A stretch of DNA of 42,685 bases from JAPLSN01 sp964482955 (GTDB taxonomy: Bacteria; Spirochaetota; Spirochaetia; Treponematales; UBA12059). The position numbers and the translations under genes were made by a program. Below, piece by piece: positions 7,596 through 15,653 of the stretch. The notes beneath the pieces were generated by a model that worked only from the letters and a program-made list of their open reading frames with translations, was not told the DNA's origin and did no database searches. The stretch's first letter is position 1. Each line of letters begins with the position of its first letter. The DNA lies in assembly GCA_964482955.1 (NCBI GenBank), contig CAYZZW010000029.1, forward strand, positions 1 through 42,685, read 5' to 3'.

Positions 7596-8840
7596 TCAGG
7601 GCTCCTCGCGCTCGACGGGGCAGGTCATGCAGCGCGCGCCGCCGCCGCCGCGGGCCAGCTCGATGCCGTCGAAGCCCACCGCGAGCCGCCTGTAATCGGC
7701 CGCCTTCTCCTTGCCGGAGATGAAGTCCTCCGCGGCGCGCGTCTCGAAGCCGGCGCGCGACAGGGCTTCCATCGTGCGGACGTTGCAGTTGTACATGACG
7801 ATCTTGCCGGGCGCGAACGCGAAGGAGTTGGCGCCGGACCACCACTGCTCGCGGTCCTGGTAGAGGGGGTCGCCGCCGCCGCAGAGGATGGGCTCGAAGT
7901 CGTACCCCGCGCCCCAGAGCGCCTGGAGGATGCCGTCTTCGTCGTGGTAGATCGCGGAACCGTCGGGGCTGGCGTCGATGCGGATGACGCGGCAGCGGTT
8001 CCGGCCGGTCACGAGCGGGCCGTAGACGAGCGCGGCGTCGCGGTCGATCACCGTGAAGATCATGTCCAGGTGGATGGTGGCGCGCTCGCGCGGCAGCTGC
8101 ACGGCGAGGACGGTCACGGTCTGGTCGGCGGCGCGGGCCGCGTTGATGGCCACCCGTTCCACGGCGTCCGGCGTCGTGCGCTCGGAGATGCCGATGGCGA
8201 GGGTCTTCGGCCCGACGACCAGGAAGTCGCCGCCCTCGATGGTGATGTAGCGGCTCCGCTCCTCGGGACCGTTCAGCAGGAGTCCCTTGGCCATGAAGTC
8301 CGGGTGGTGCTGGAAGATGAAGCGCGTGACGATCGACTCGATGAGGCGGACGTCGAAGGCCGTGGCGCCCGAGAGCACGTAGTTGCGGAACACCGCGGCC
8401 GAATCGCGCATGAAGTAGGTGTTCGGGAGCGGCCGCATGGAAAACGCCAGGCTCGACAGGCGCGCGGTCAGGCTGCGTTCGGTGGCGGGAAGCCCTTCCA
8501 CGACCTTCCGCGCCAATTCGGAGGGCTGCATCGCCATGAGTTCGTCGATGCGGTTGTTGATGGGACAGAGCCGCGCGAGCGCCTTGAGGAGCTCGAACCT
8601 GTTCGCCGAGGGAACGATGGATTCCGCGAGCAGGTCGACGACTTCGTGGGCCTTGGCCACCGTGGAGAGGAAGGCCTTGAGCTTGTCGTATTCCCTCCGC
8701 ACCGCCGGAAGGGGGATGATGTCGTTGTAGAGGTCCTGTTCGGCCTCTTTCGGCGTCATCGCCTCGATTTCCGGTCCGGGGGTATGGATGATGACGCGCT
8801 TCAGCGCGCCGATTTCGCTCGTGATGTTGAGTCCTGCCAT
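7596..8840 (-). CDS. arcA: Arginine deiminase
   Basis: 414 residues; hydrolyses arginine to citrulline and ammonia, first step of the fermentative ADI pathway that yields ATP through carbamate kinase. Family motifs include PLPNTYFMRDSAAVF, IEGGDFLVVG and the C-terminal GGGGARCMTCPV with the catalytic Cys404. Length is typical. A Shine-Dalgarno-like GGCAGGA precedes the ATG. No ornithine carbamoyltransferase or carbamate kinase gene is in the window, so the rest of the pathway must lie elsewhere. It heads a leftward unit with DAHP synthase and is divergent from the cDPGS-like gene. Confidence 0.94.
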   Translation of the reverse strand: MAGLNITSEIGALKRVIIHTPGPEIEAMTPKEAEQDLYNDIIPLPAVRREYDKLKAFLSTVAKAHEVVDLLAESIVPSANRFELLKALARLCPINNRIDELMAMQPSELARKVVEGLPATERSLTARLSSLAFSMRPLPNTYFMRDSAAVFRNYVLSGATAFDVRLIESIVTRFIFQHHPDFMAKGLLLNGPEERSRYITIEGGDFLVVGPKTLAIGISERTTPDAVERVAINAARAADQTVTVLAVQLPRERATIHLDMIFTVIDRDAALVYGPLVTGRNRCRVIRIDASPDGSAIYHDEDGILQALWGAGYDFEPILCGGGDPLYQDREQWWSGANSFAFAPGKIVMYNCNVRTMEALSRAGFETRAAEDFISGKEKAADYRRLAVGFDGIELARGGGGARCMTCPVEREEP

Positions 8841-8861
8841 GATCCTGCCTTTCGTACGGCA

Positions 8862-8891
8862 ATACTAGCGCAAAACCGGGTAGGATGGCAA
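8862..8891 (-). promoter_or_regulatory. Promoter of the arcA-DAHP synthase unit
   Basis: Minus strand TTGCCA (8886-8891), 18-bp spacer, TAGTAT (8862-8867); transcription start expected near 8855, 15 nt before the ATG. Confidence 0.55.
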
Positions 8892-8955
8892 CGAGCGAAC
8901 GAAAACCGGTTCATCCGCGACGGCCCCGCGGTCGACGTTCATATAAGGAAAAAAC

Positions 8956-8984
8956 TTGACAGTTGACGCAGGACGCCTCATAAT
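8956..8984 (+). promoter_or_regulatory. Strong promoter of the cDPGS-like gene
   Basis: TTGACA (8956-8961), 17-bp spacer, CATAAT (8979-8984). It is back-to-back with the arcA promoter, leaving 64 bp between the two -35 hexamers, where shared regulation could act. Confidence 0.72.
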
Positions 8985-9032
8985 ACCGCCGCTTTTCGCG
9001 GATCCGTGATCCGCGTCAACAAGGAGGGTTCC

Positions 9033-10385
9033 ATGGCCGAAAAGAGGAATGTCATCATCATCGGCGCCGCCGGGCGTGACTTCCACAACTTCAACACGTT
9101 TTTCCGCGACAACGACGCGTACAACGTGGTCGCTTTCACCGCAGCCCAGATTCCCGACATCGACGACCGCAAGTATCCGGCCGCCCTCGCCGGCAAGCTC
9201 TATCCGAAGGGCATCCCCATCTACGCCGAAGCGGAACTTCCCGCCCTCATCAAGAAGCTCGGCGTGCACGAGTGCGTATTCGCCTACTCCGACGTGACCT
9301 ACCAGCACGTCATGAAGATGTCCGCCATCGTCAACGCCGCCGGCGCGTCCTTCCGCCTGCTCGGCCCCGCCGACACCCAGATCAAGTCCACGAAGCCGGT
9401 CATCGCCGTCGGCGCCGTCCGCACGGGCGCCGGCAAGAGCCAGACCAGCCGCAAGATCGTCCAGATGCTCATGGCGAAGGGCCTCAAGGTCGTCGCCATC
9501 CGCCACCCGATGCCCTACGGCGACCTCGTCAAGCAGAAGGTCCAGCGCTTCGCCACGGTCGAGGACCTCAAGAAGCACAACTGCACCATCGAGGAGATGG
9601 AAGAGTACGAGCCGCACGTCGTCCGCGGCAACGTGATCTACGCCGGCGTCGACTACGAAGCCATCATCCGCGAGGCCGAGAAGGAAGCGGACGTCATCCT
9701 CTGGGACGGCGGCAACAACGACTTCCCGTTCTACAAGCAGGACCTCATGGTGACCGTGGCCGACCCGCACCGCCCCGGCAACGAGACCAGCTTCTATCCC
9801 GGCGAGTGCACCCTCCGCATGGCCGACGTCGTCGTCATCAACAAGATCGACTCCGCCAGCCCCGAAGGCATCCAGACCGTCCGCGAGAGCATCGAGCGCA
9901 TCAACCCGAACGCCCTCGTCATCGACGGCGCCTCCCCGATCACGGTGGACAAGCCCGAGCTCATCAAGGGCAAGCGCGTCCTCGTCGTCGAGGACGGCCC
10001 CACGCTCACGCACGGCCACATGAAGATCGGCGCCGGCGTCGTCGCCGCGCGCAAGTTCGGCGCGAAGGAACTCGTCGATCCGCGCCCGTACACGGTCGGC
10101 AAGCTCACCGAGACCTTCAAGATCTACCCGAACATCGGCACGCTCCTGCCCGCCATGGGCTACGGCGCCGAGCAGGTGAAGGATCTCGAGACCACGATCA
10201 ACAAGACGGACTGCGACACCGTCGTGATCGCGACCCCGATCGACCTGAACCGCATCGTCAAGATCAAGAAGCCCACCGTCAAGGTCGGCTACGACCTCCA
10301 GGAGATCGGCACGCCGAACCTCACCGAGGTCATCGACGAATTCTGCCGCAAGTTCAAGCTCGGCGGATCGAAGAAGAAGGCGTAA
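9033..10385 (+). CDS. Cyclic 2,3-diphosphoglycerate synthase-like P-loop protein
   Basis: 450 residues from the ATG at 9033, preceded by AAGGAGG; a GTG-led extension upstream is not needed. The N-terminus VIIIGAAGRDFHNFN and the P-loop VGAVRTGAGKSQTSR (about residues 126-140) are characteristic of the cyclic 2,3-diphosphoglycerate synthetase family, described in methanogens where it makes the thermoprotectant cDPG from 2,3-bisphosphoglycerate and ATP. Bacterial members are of uncertain function. Codon use is extremely biased (GGC, ATC, AAG) and the promoter is strong, both suggesting high expression. It is divergent from arginine deiminase, so a role in nitrogen or phosphate-ester metabolism is possible but inferred only. 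Confidence 0.82.
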   Translation: MAEKRNVIIIGAAGRDFHNFNTFFRDNDAYNVVAFTAAQIPDIDDRKYPAALAGKLYPKGIPIYAEAELPALIKKLGVHECVFAYSDVTYQHVMKMSAIVNAAGASFRLLGPADTQIKSTKPVIAVGAVRTGAGKSQTSRKIVQMLMAKGLKVVAIRHPMPYGDLVKQKVQRFATVEDLKKHNCTIEEMEEYEPHVVRGNVIYAGVDYEAIIREAEKEADVILWDGGNNDFPFYKQDLMVTVADPHRPGNETSFYPGECTLRMADVVVINKIDSASPEGIQTVRESIERINPNALVIDGASPITVDKPELIKGKRVLVVEDGPTLTHGHMKIGAGVVAARKFGAKELVDPRPYTVGKLTETFKIYPNIGTLLPAMGYGAEQVKDLETTINKTDCDTVVIATPIDLNRIVKIKKPTVKVGYDLQEIGTPNLTEVIDEFCRKFKLGGSKKKA

Positions 10386-10407
10386 GCCTCTTTCCTCCGT
10401 CGAAACG

Positions 10408-10442
10408 AACGCCCGCTCCGGTTTGCCGGGGCGGGCGTTTTT
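10408..10442 (+). terminator. Terminator of the cDPGS-like gene
   Basis: Fourteen-pair stem with one G-T wobble (10408-10421 with 10426-10439), TTTG loop, then TTT. It lies 22 bp after the stop and just before the stop of the convergent lipoprotein gene. Its core is shared with the hairpin at 13915-13938. Confidence 0.85.
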
Positions 10443-10451
10443 ACGTTCGAA

Positions 10452-12857
10452 TCAGAAGCCCGCCTTCGCCTCGGCGATGTAGCGCTCCACGACGGCGTCG
10501 AGCACGTCGAGCGGCACCGAGCCGCAGGAAAGGATGCTGCGGTGAAACGCCGGCAGGCTGAACTTGTCTCCCAGCGCCGTCCGCGCCTTTTCGCGCAACG
10601 ACAGTATGCGCTGGAAGCCGAGGTAGTACGCCGTAGCCTGCGCGGGGATGCACGCGTAGCGCATGACTTCGGCTTGCGCCTGGCGCCGGCTCAGGAACGC
10701 CTGACTCATGAGGAAGTCCACCGCCTGGTCGAAGGACCAACCCATCGCGTGGAGGCCCGTGTCGGCGCAGAGGCGCGCGGCCCGGTGGGCTTCGGCTTGC
10801 AGCCGTCCGATGTCGCCGGCGGGATCGTCCGCGTACGCGCCTTGTTCCGCCATGAGGCGCTCGGCGTACAGGGCCCAGCCTTCGACGTAGGCGGTGAAGT
10901 AGACGGCCTTGCGGGCGACCGGCAGGCTCTGGGCGTTGGCGGTCGAAATCTGCAAGTGGTGGCCCGGTATCGTTTCGTGGTAGAGCAGGGTCGGCAAGCC
11001 GGCTTTATTGGTTCCGGTGCCTTCCGCCACGTAGAAGACGCCCGGTAGCGAACCGTCGATGGGGCCGGGCTGGTAGTAACCGCCCAGGGGCGCCGTGCGG
11101 ACGTCCACCGGGAATTTTCGCCAACCGGGGAACAGCCCGGGCAAAAGCGCTTCGGTGTCGGCGAGGAGTTTCCTGTACGCGGCGAGCGTTTCCGCCGGAC
11201 CGAGCGCGTTGCGCGGAGCGAACGCCGCGCCGAGGGCCTGCCCGGGCGCGGACGGCGCGGAGCCCCCGAGCTTCGTCCCCGCCACGATGATTTCCGCGTG
11301 GATCCGCTTGAGCTCCCGAAGGCCCAGTTCGTGAACTTCTGCGGGCGTGAGCGTCGTGGTGGTCTGTTCGCGCAATTTCGCTTCGTAGTAGCGCTTGCCG
11401 TCGGGAAGTTTCGACGCGCTGAAATCCAGAGGAGCCTTGGGCAACTCCGCCCGCGCTTCCTCCGCGAGCGCTCGATAGACCGGTATGAGGTCCGACGCGA
11501 TGACGGCGGCGGCTTCGTCGAGGAGGGCCTTCGCCCGGCTTTCTCCGACTGCTTCCGGCCCCGCGGACAAGGCGTCCAGCTTCCCTTTCAAGGCGAGGTA
11601 GAAGAAGGTGTCTTCTGCCCGGGCGTTCGCCACTTCCTCGAGCATCGGGACGCCCGCCTGGAGGAGGGCTTTCGGGGCGATCACGCCTCTTCCCGCACGG
11701 CGCTTCATCGCGCCGGCGGCTTCCTTCATGCGGGCGGCCATGGCCGAAAGCCGTTTCACGTAGCTCGTCGCTTCGGCTTCGTTCCGCACCGGATGCAGTT
11801 CCTCGAACAGGGCGCGGGCGTCGTACGCCGCGCTGAAGAGCGTCGGATTGACGAGGAAGCCCATCTCGCCGAAGCGGTGGAGCGACACGGAGTCGTCGAT
11901 CGCGCGTTTGTACGCCTCGTACGACAGGCGGTCCCCGGGCGACGCGTCCGCCATGTCGAAGGCGCGCAAGGCCGCTGATACTTCCTTTTCGATCCGCATG
12001 GATTCGGCGAGGTACTCGGCGGAAAGGCCGGACACGCCCGTATCGTCCAGCCCGGCCCAGTCCGACAGCGCGAATTGCGTGGCGAGTTCGGGGCTTCTCC
12101 GGAGTAGTTTCCTGTACTCGTCGTCGAGGAAGCCCGCGAGGCGTTCCGACACGGCCCATGATTCGTCGGTAAGTCCCCGCTCGGCCACGCCGCCTGCGTC
12201 GAAGCGTATGGACGAAGCCGGCGCGAGCTCCACGAGCTTATCCTCTCGCCAGAACTCGTTCATGGAAGCGATGGACGATTCGGCGCCTCCCCAGGTCGGC
12301 AGCGTGTGGGCGTCCCGAGCCACCGTCACGCGGTAGCCCATGCGAGACGCCGCCATCACCGTCGAGCGCACGCATTCGACGCTCGAAAGCCCGCATATCA
12401 CCACGCGGCCGACCCGCGCCTCGTCCAGGATCTTCTCGAGGTTGGTGCTGGTGAAGGCGTTCGGGCCGTTTTTCGTCACGCGCGCGTGGCGCTTGTCCGG
12501 GGCGAGCGGCTCGGCCACTTCGAACGCGCGCGTTCCCGGACGGGACGCCGTCCCGTCCGTATACACCCAGACGACGGGCGCGCCGGCCGCGTCGGCTTCG
12601 TCGACGAGGCGTTGGATGGCGTCGAAGACCGACGCTCGCTTGTGGACCGGCATGTACCCGTTCTGCATGTCCATGACGATGAGCGCGTGCCCGCGCGCCG
12701 CCTGCCATTTCGGGCGGGCGGCGAGCGCTCCGACGTCCTTCCGGCCGTTCAAATCGATCGGCTCGCGGTTCTGGCCGTTCGCGCACGCCGTCGCGAGCAG
12801 CGAGATGGCTACCGCCAGCAAGGGCGCCCTGCGACTTCGGATACTTCGTCTGTTCAT
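10452..12857 (-). CDS. Lipoprotein fusing an isochorismatase-like hydrolase to a DUF885 domain
   Basis: 801 residues. A hydrophobic N-terminus ends in a lipobox-like LATAC (Cys25), so it is probably a lipoprotein. Residues 55-215 are an isochorismatase/nicotinamidase-like cysteine hydrolase with the expected triad: Asp63 (VMDMQNGY), Lys129 (VTKNGPNAF) and Cys162 (SSVECVRST). Residues about 230-801 are a DUF885 domain with a zinc-peptidase-like HETIPGHH (627-634) and a conserved YVEGWALYAE 30 residues later supplying a third-ligand Glu659. DUF885 proteins are typically stand-alone secreted lipoproteins of about 550-600 residues. The frame is open across the junction, so this is a real fusion in this sequence. 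Substrates are unknown. A PaaX-type regulator lies 69 bp upstream on the same strand. Confidence 0.85.
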   Translation of the reverse strand: MNRRSIRSRRAPLLAVAISLLATACANGQNREPIDLNGRKDVGALAARPKWQAARGHALIVMDMQNGYMPVHKRASVFDAIQRLVDEADAAGAPVVWVYTDGTASRPGTRAFEVAEPLAPDKRHARVTKNGPNAFTSTNLEKILDEARVGRVVICGLSSVECVRSTVMAASRMGYRVTVARDAHTLPTWGGAESSIASMNEFWREDKLVELAPASSIRFDAGGVAERGLTDESWAVSERLAGFLDDEYRKLLRRSPELATQFALSDWAGLDDTGVSGLSAEYLAESMRIEKEVSAALRAFDMADASPGDRLSYEAYKRAIDDSVSLHRFGEMGFLVNPTLFSAAYDARALFEELHPVRNEAEATSYVKRLSAMAARMKEAAGAMKRRAGRGVIAPKALLQAGVPMLEEVANARAEDTFFYLALKGKLDALSAGPEAVGESRAKALLDEAAAVIASDLIPVYRALAEEARAELPKAPLDFSASKLPDGKRYYEAKLREQTTTTLTPAEVHELGLRELKRIHAEIIVAGTKLGGSAPSAPGQALGAAFAPRNALGPAETLAAYRKLLADTEALLPGLFPGWRKFPVDVRTAPLGGYYQPGPIDGSLPGVFYVAEGTGTNKAGLPTLLYHETIPGHHLQISTANAQSLPVARKAVYFTAYVEGWALYAERLMAEQGAYADDPAGDIGRLQAEAHRAARLCADTGLHAMGWSFDQAVDFLMSQAFLSRRQAQAEVMRYACIPAQATAYYLGFQRILSLREKARTALGDKFSLPAFHRSILSCGSVPLDVLDAVVERYIAEAKAGF

Positions 12858-12926
12858 GTCAAACCTGCCTTGCTCGGGCCGTGTTCCGCCCGATTCGCTG
12901 TCAGCCGGCTCCGCGTACGGGAGGGC

Positions 12927-13754
12927 TCAATCGACAAAGGGCTCGTAAACTCGATCGATGAACGAACTGGTTCCGTCGCGGACGAGGTCGCGGTGTTCGC
13001 GGAAGGCCGCGCCGAGCCGGTCGGCCGGCCATCCGTCGGGCAACAGGGATCCGGGGATGGGAGGCGTCGACGCCATGGCCGACACGAAGGCGTCCGTGCC
13101 CTCGAAATACGACCGGAAGCATTCGGCGTCCGACGGGGGCTTGCCCTTGTCCGCGGCTTTCCGGAACGAGCGAATCCGGGCTTCGAGGAAGGAAGCCGCG
13201 TTCCCAAGCATCGCGGCGAGCGCGTCCGTATCCCAAATCCGCCGCGCGAACGCCTTCGCGTCGCCCCGCAGCTCCGCCGCGTACTCGGTCACGTAGGAGC
13301 GGAACGGTTCGCCATCCAACAGTTCCCGAACCGGCGGCGGCGCTTCGTATGCCGAAACCCACAGCGCGGCGGCCGCCTTGCCGTAGCCGGCGCGCCGCAG
13401 CGTGTCCGCCAGTAGTGCGCGGTCCTCCTTCCGTTCTTCGGGCACTTCATAGGAAACCAGGCGAAATCGGCCGTCCCACTCGGGCAGCTCCCCCCGGAAG
13501 ACGCTGCGGCTTTCCGCGCCGCGCACGACGCGCCATCCCGAGTCCGTGAGGAAATAGAAACTGTTCCGTCCCTTGCGTTTGGTTTCGAACCAGCCCTTGC
13601 GCGCCATGCGCGACAGGGCCAGCCGCACCGCCTCCGGACTCAAGCCGAAGGTCTCGAGGAACGCCGTCAAGGTTCCCAGGGAAAAGCCCTTCGGTCCGAG
13701 TTCGTAGATGGCGCCGTAGAAACCGAACACCAGCGATTCTGTGGATCCTCCCAT
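12927..13754 (-). CDS. PaaX-family transcriptional regulator
   Basis: 275 residues. The N-terminal winged helix (about 1-75) matches PaaX, the repressor of phenylacetate catabolism: FSLGTLTAFLETFGLSPEAV, then RLALSRMARKGWF. The PaaX C-terminal tail is recognisable as LLPDGWPADRLG followed by a helical region. The ATG has AAGGAG upstream. No phenylacetyl-CoA genes are in the window, so the effector is unknown; spirochaete and actinobacterial PaaX-like proteins need not sense phenylacetyl-CoA. The next gene on the strand is the isochorismatase-DUF885 lipoprotein, its likely co-transcribed partner. The promoter is flanked by an inverted repeat, suggesting autoregulation. Confidence 0.85.
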   Translation of the reverse strand: MGGSTESLVFGFYGAIYELGPKGFSLGTLTAFLETFGLSPEAVRLALSRMARKGWFETKRKGRNSFYFLTDSGWRVVRGAESRSVFRGELPEWDGRFRLVSYEVPEERKEDRALLADTLRRAGYGKAAAALWVSAYEAPPPVRELLDGEPFRSYVTEYAAELRGDAKAFARRIWDTDALAAMLGNAASFLEARIRSFRKAADKGKPPSDAECFRSYFEGTDAFVSAMASTPPIPGSLLPDGWPADRLGAAFREHRDLVRDGTSSFIDRVYEPFVD

Positions 13755-13780
13755 ACGTCTCCTTCATGCGTTCATCACTA

Positions 13781-13822
13781 TATGTATCACCAATAATGCG
13801 ACATGTCAAATAAAGATACATA
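13781..13822 (-). promoter_or_regulatory. paaX-like promoter flanked by an inverted repeat
   Basis: Minus strand TTGACA (13804-13809), 17-bp spacer, TACATA (13781-13786). A perfect 8-bp inverted repeat TATGTATC (13781-13788) and GATACATA (13815-13822), 26 bp apart, has one arm over the -10 and the other just upstream of the -35. A repressor dimer pair bound there would block the promoter. Confidence 0.55.
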
Positions 13823-13914
13823 AAATCGGACAAGTGGTGATGTGCGGTGAACTGGAAAACCGGGGAACGCGCAAGGGGAGGATCCTGGTGAACTTGGTTT
13901 CTATATATGAAGAA

Positions 13915-13938
13915 CCCGCTCCGGTTTGTCGGAGCGGG
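13915..13938. terminator. Hairpin, possible terminator of the leftward surface-protein unit
   Basis: Perfect 9-bp stem CCCGCTCCG/CGGAGCGGG with a 6-nt loop. Only a weak T run (TTCTTC) follows on the minus strand, and none on the plus. It lies 63 bp beyond the FG-GAP lipoprotein stop. It matches the terminator at 10412-10435 in 22 of 24 positions. The rest of 13823-14000 shows no gene. Confidence 0.5.
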
Positions 13939-13960
13939 CCGTATCTTTCAGAAGGCGCTG

Positions 13961-13973
13961 GGTGCCTGGCACC
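13961..13973. repeat. GGTGCCTGGCACC palindrome, isolated copy
   Basis: Six-base arms around a central T. The same palindrome appears three times at 30743-30821. Confidence 0.6.
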
Positions 13974-14000
13974 GTGCGAAGCCGCACGATACTTATCGGT

Positions 14001-15512
14001 TCAGTACACGTAGATGGCGCCTTGGTCCAGGACTGTCGTCCCGCTCTTGACGATATCGGTACCGGGGGCTCCGATGACGATCGTGCTCTTGTCGGCGGAC
14101 ATGGCGGCGTGATAACCGAAATAGTCCTGCGGGTTGGCGATGGTGGCGGTGAAACGCCGGATCGATTCCCAAGAACCGGAAGTGAGCTTGAAGAGGTACG
14201 TTGCGCCGGCAAACATCTTCGAATCGACGGTTTCGCCGGGAGCCCCGATCAGGAGATACGATCCGTCGTCGGAGAGGATCGTGCAATACCCGAAACATGC
14301 CATGTACTGGGCGTTTGGAGTATCAATGGCCTTTTCTTCCCAGTCAGAGCCGTTCCATGAATAGACATACGCCCGTCCCTGCTGGTCGTTCGTGAGAACC
14401 CTGGTTTTATACGCCCCGACGGCGAGACGCGTGCCATCTGCCGATAAGTCCACGTAGCGTCCGAAATATAGAGAGTCGCCCGCCGATGCCGCTATCTTGG
14501 TTTCCTTCCAACCTTCGGGCGAGCGCTTGTAGACGAACACCGATCCTTTTTGCGCGAGATCCAGGACGGCTCCGCCGGCAACGGTGTTTCCGTCGGTCGA
14601 TACGGCGACATGGAAGCCCAACTGCATATCCACATCTGCGCCCGAAGGTTCGACGCGCGTGCCATTCCAGGTAGAACCGTTCCACTCGTAAACATACAGG
14701 CAGCCTCGAGCCTTGCCAGTGGAGGATTTTGCGAGGTAGGCGCCGACGACGAGGGTGTTGCCGTCTCCGGAGAGCGCGACGGCGACGCCGAAACTCTGAC
14801 TGACCGCCGGACCCGTCGCCTTGATCTCCGCCCGGTCCCAGCCGACGGCGGTTTTCCGATAGACGAAGACGACATCCAGCAGACCTGAAACGGCAACGAC
14901 CGAACCGTCCGAGGACGTCGAAGTGGAGAAACCGTAATACTTAGCTTTCAATCCGTCGGGCACGTTCTGGACCGTCGCGTCCCACGACGTGCCGTTCCAT
15001 CCGAGCATGTACGCGGCGCCGTCCATGGATCGGCTAGACAACGCCCCGACATTCATCAGAGTGCCGTCTTGAGCGATCGAAATCGAACTGCTGTGAAGGC
15101 CTACATCGTTGTATCCCGAAAAACGGTCCATGGCGTTTCCGTCGGGCGCGGCGTACATGTTCCCGACGAACGAGGCGATGGAATCCCGCTTTCCCGTCAC
15201 CGCGCCCGCTTCGTTCCGGAACTCGGCATGGACGACATTGAAGCCGGGCTTGTCGGGAAGAACCCACGCTTTTTCGGGCGCGTACGGTTCCCAATCCGTC
15301 CAGGCGACGGCGTCGTCGCTGAAACGCATGGAGACGGCGTCGGACATGTTCATGGTCAGCGTGACCGAGGCTCCGGACACGAACGGCGCGCCGTCGCTTA
15401 TGGAAAACGATCCTTCCGGCGCCGGATCTTCCGGAGCTTCGCATGCCAGGAAAAACCCCGAAAGGACCAACGCCATAGCGGCTCGGAACATGCGCCGACT
15501 TTTGGGAACCAT
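14001..15512 (-). CDS. Surface lipoprotein with FG-GAP-like repeats
   Basis: 503 residues. The signal peptide ends in a lipobox FLAC (Cys24), and the start follows AGGAGG. A short Ig-like or linker region (about 30-110) precedes at least five repeats of the pattern FGxxVALSxDGxTLVVGA, each followed by a strand such as VYVYEWNGSxW. That is the FG-GAP/integrin-like beta-propeller pattern, and probably gives one seven-bladed propeller on the cell surface or in the periplasm. No enzymatic residues are evident. Its codons are less GC-rich than in the flanking housekeeping genes. Role unknown; ligand binding or adhesion is possible. Confidence 0.75.
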   Translation of the reverse strand: MVPKSRRMFRAAMALVLSGFFLACEAPEDPAPEGSFSISDGAPFVSGASVTLTMNMSDAVSMRFSDDAVAWTDWEPYAPEKAWVLPDKPGFNVVHAEFRNEAGAVTGKRDSIASFVGNMYAAPDGNAMDRFSGYNDVGLHSSSISIAQDGTLMNVGALSSRSMDGAAYMLGWNGTSWDATVQNVPDGLKAKYYGFSTSTSSDGSVVAVSGLLDVVFVYRKTAVGWDRAEIKATGPAVSQSFGVAVALSGDGNTLVVGAYLAKSSTGKARGCLYVYEWNGSTWNGTRVEPSGADVDMQLGFHVAVSTDGNTVAGGAVLDLAQKGSVFVYKRSPEGWKETKIAASAGDSLYFGRYVDLSADGTRLAVGAYKTRVLTNDQQGRAYVYSWNGSDWEEKAIDTPNAQYMACFGYCTILSDDGSYLLIGAPGETVDSKMFAGATYLFKLTSGSWESIRRFTATIANPQDYFGYHAAMSADKSTIVIGAPGTDIVKSGTTVLDQGAIYVY

Positions 15513-15556
15513 GGTTGCCTCCTGAGTGCCAACGCGATGTTATCATAAGTTGGTTG

Positions 15557-15610
15557 TTTTGGAAAGGAGAGCGAGAGAGGGAAACCTTTCGGAAAGGGTT
15601 CCCTCTCGTT
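15557..15610. repeat. 54-bp dispersed hairpin repeat, copy A
   Basis: Matches 21142-21195 in 50 of 54 positions. It contains a 15-bp stem (one A-G mismatch) with a CGG loop, preceded by a conserved purine-rich segment GGAAAGGAGAGCG. It sits between two leftward genes, in the opposite orientation relative to transcription to copy B. No long T run, so it is not a classic terminator. Confidence 0.75.
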
Positions 15611-15653
15611 CAATCTTGAAGGCTATCGTCGCGCGGCGCGGAAAGCGCATGCG

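Noticed and set aside
7594..8862. Upstream in-frame extension of DAHP synthase across arginine deiminase
   Set aside because: The added sequence is out-of-frame arginine deiminase and Arg/His-rich; the ATG at 7593 has a good ribosome-binding site and gives normal length.
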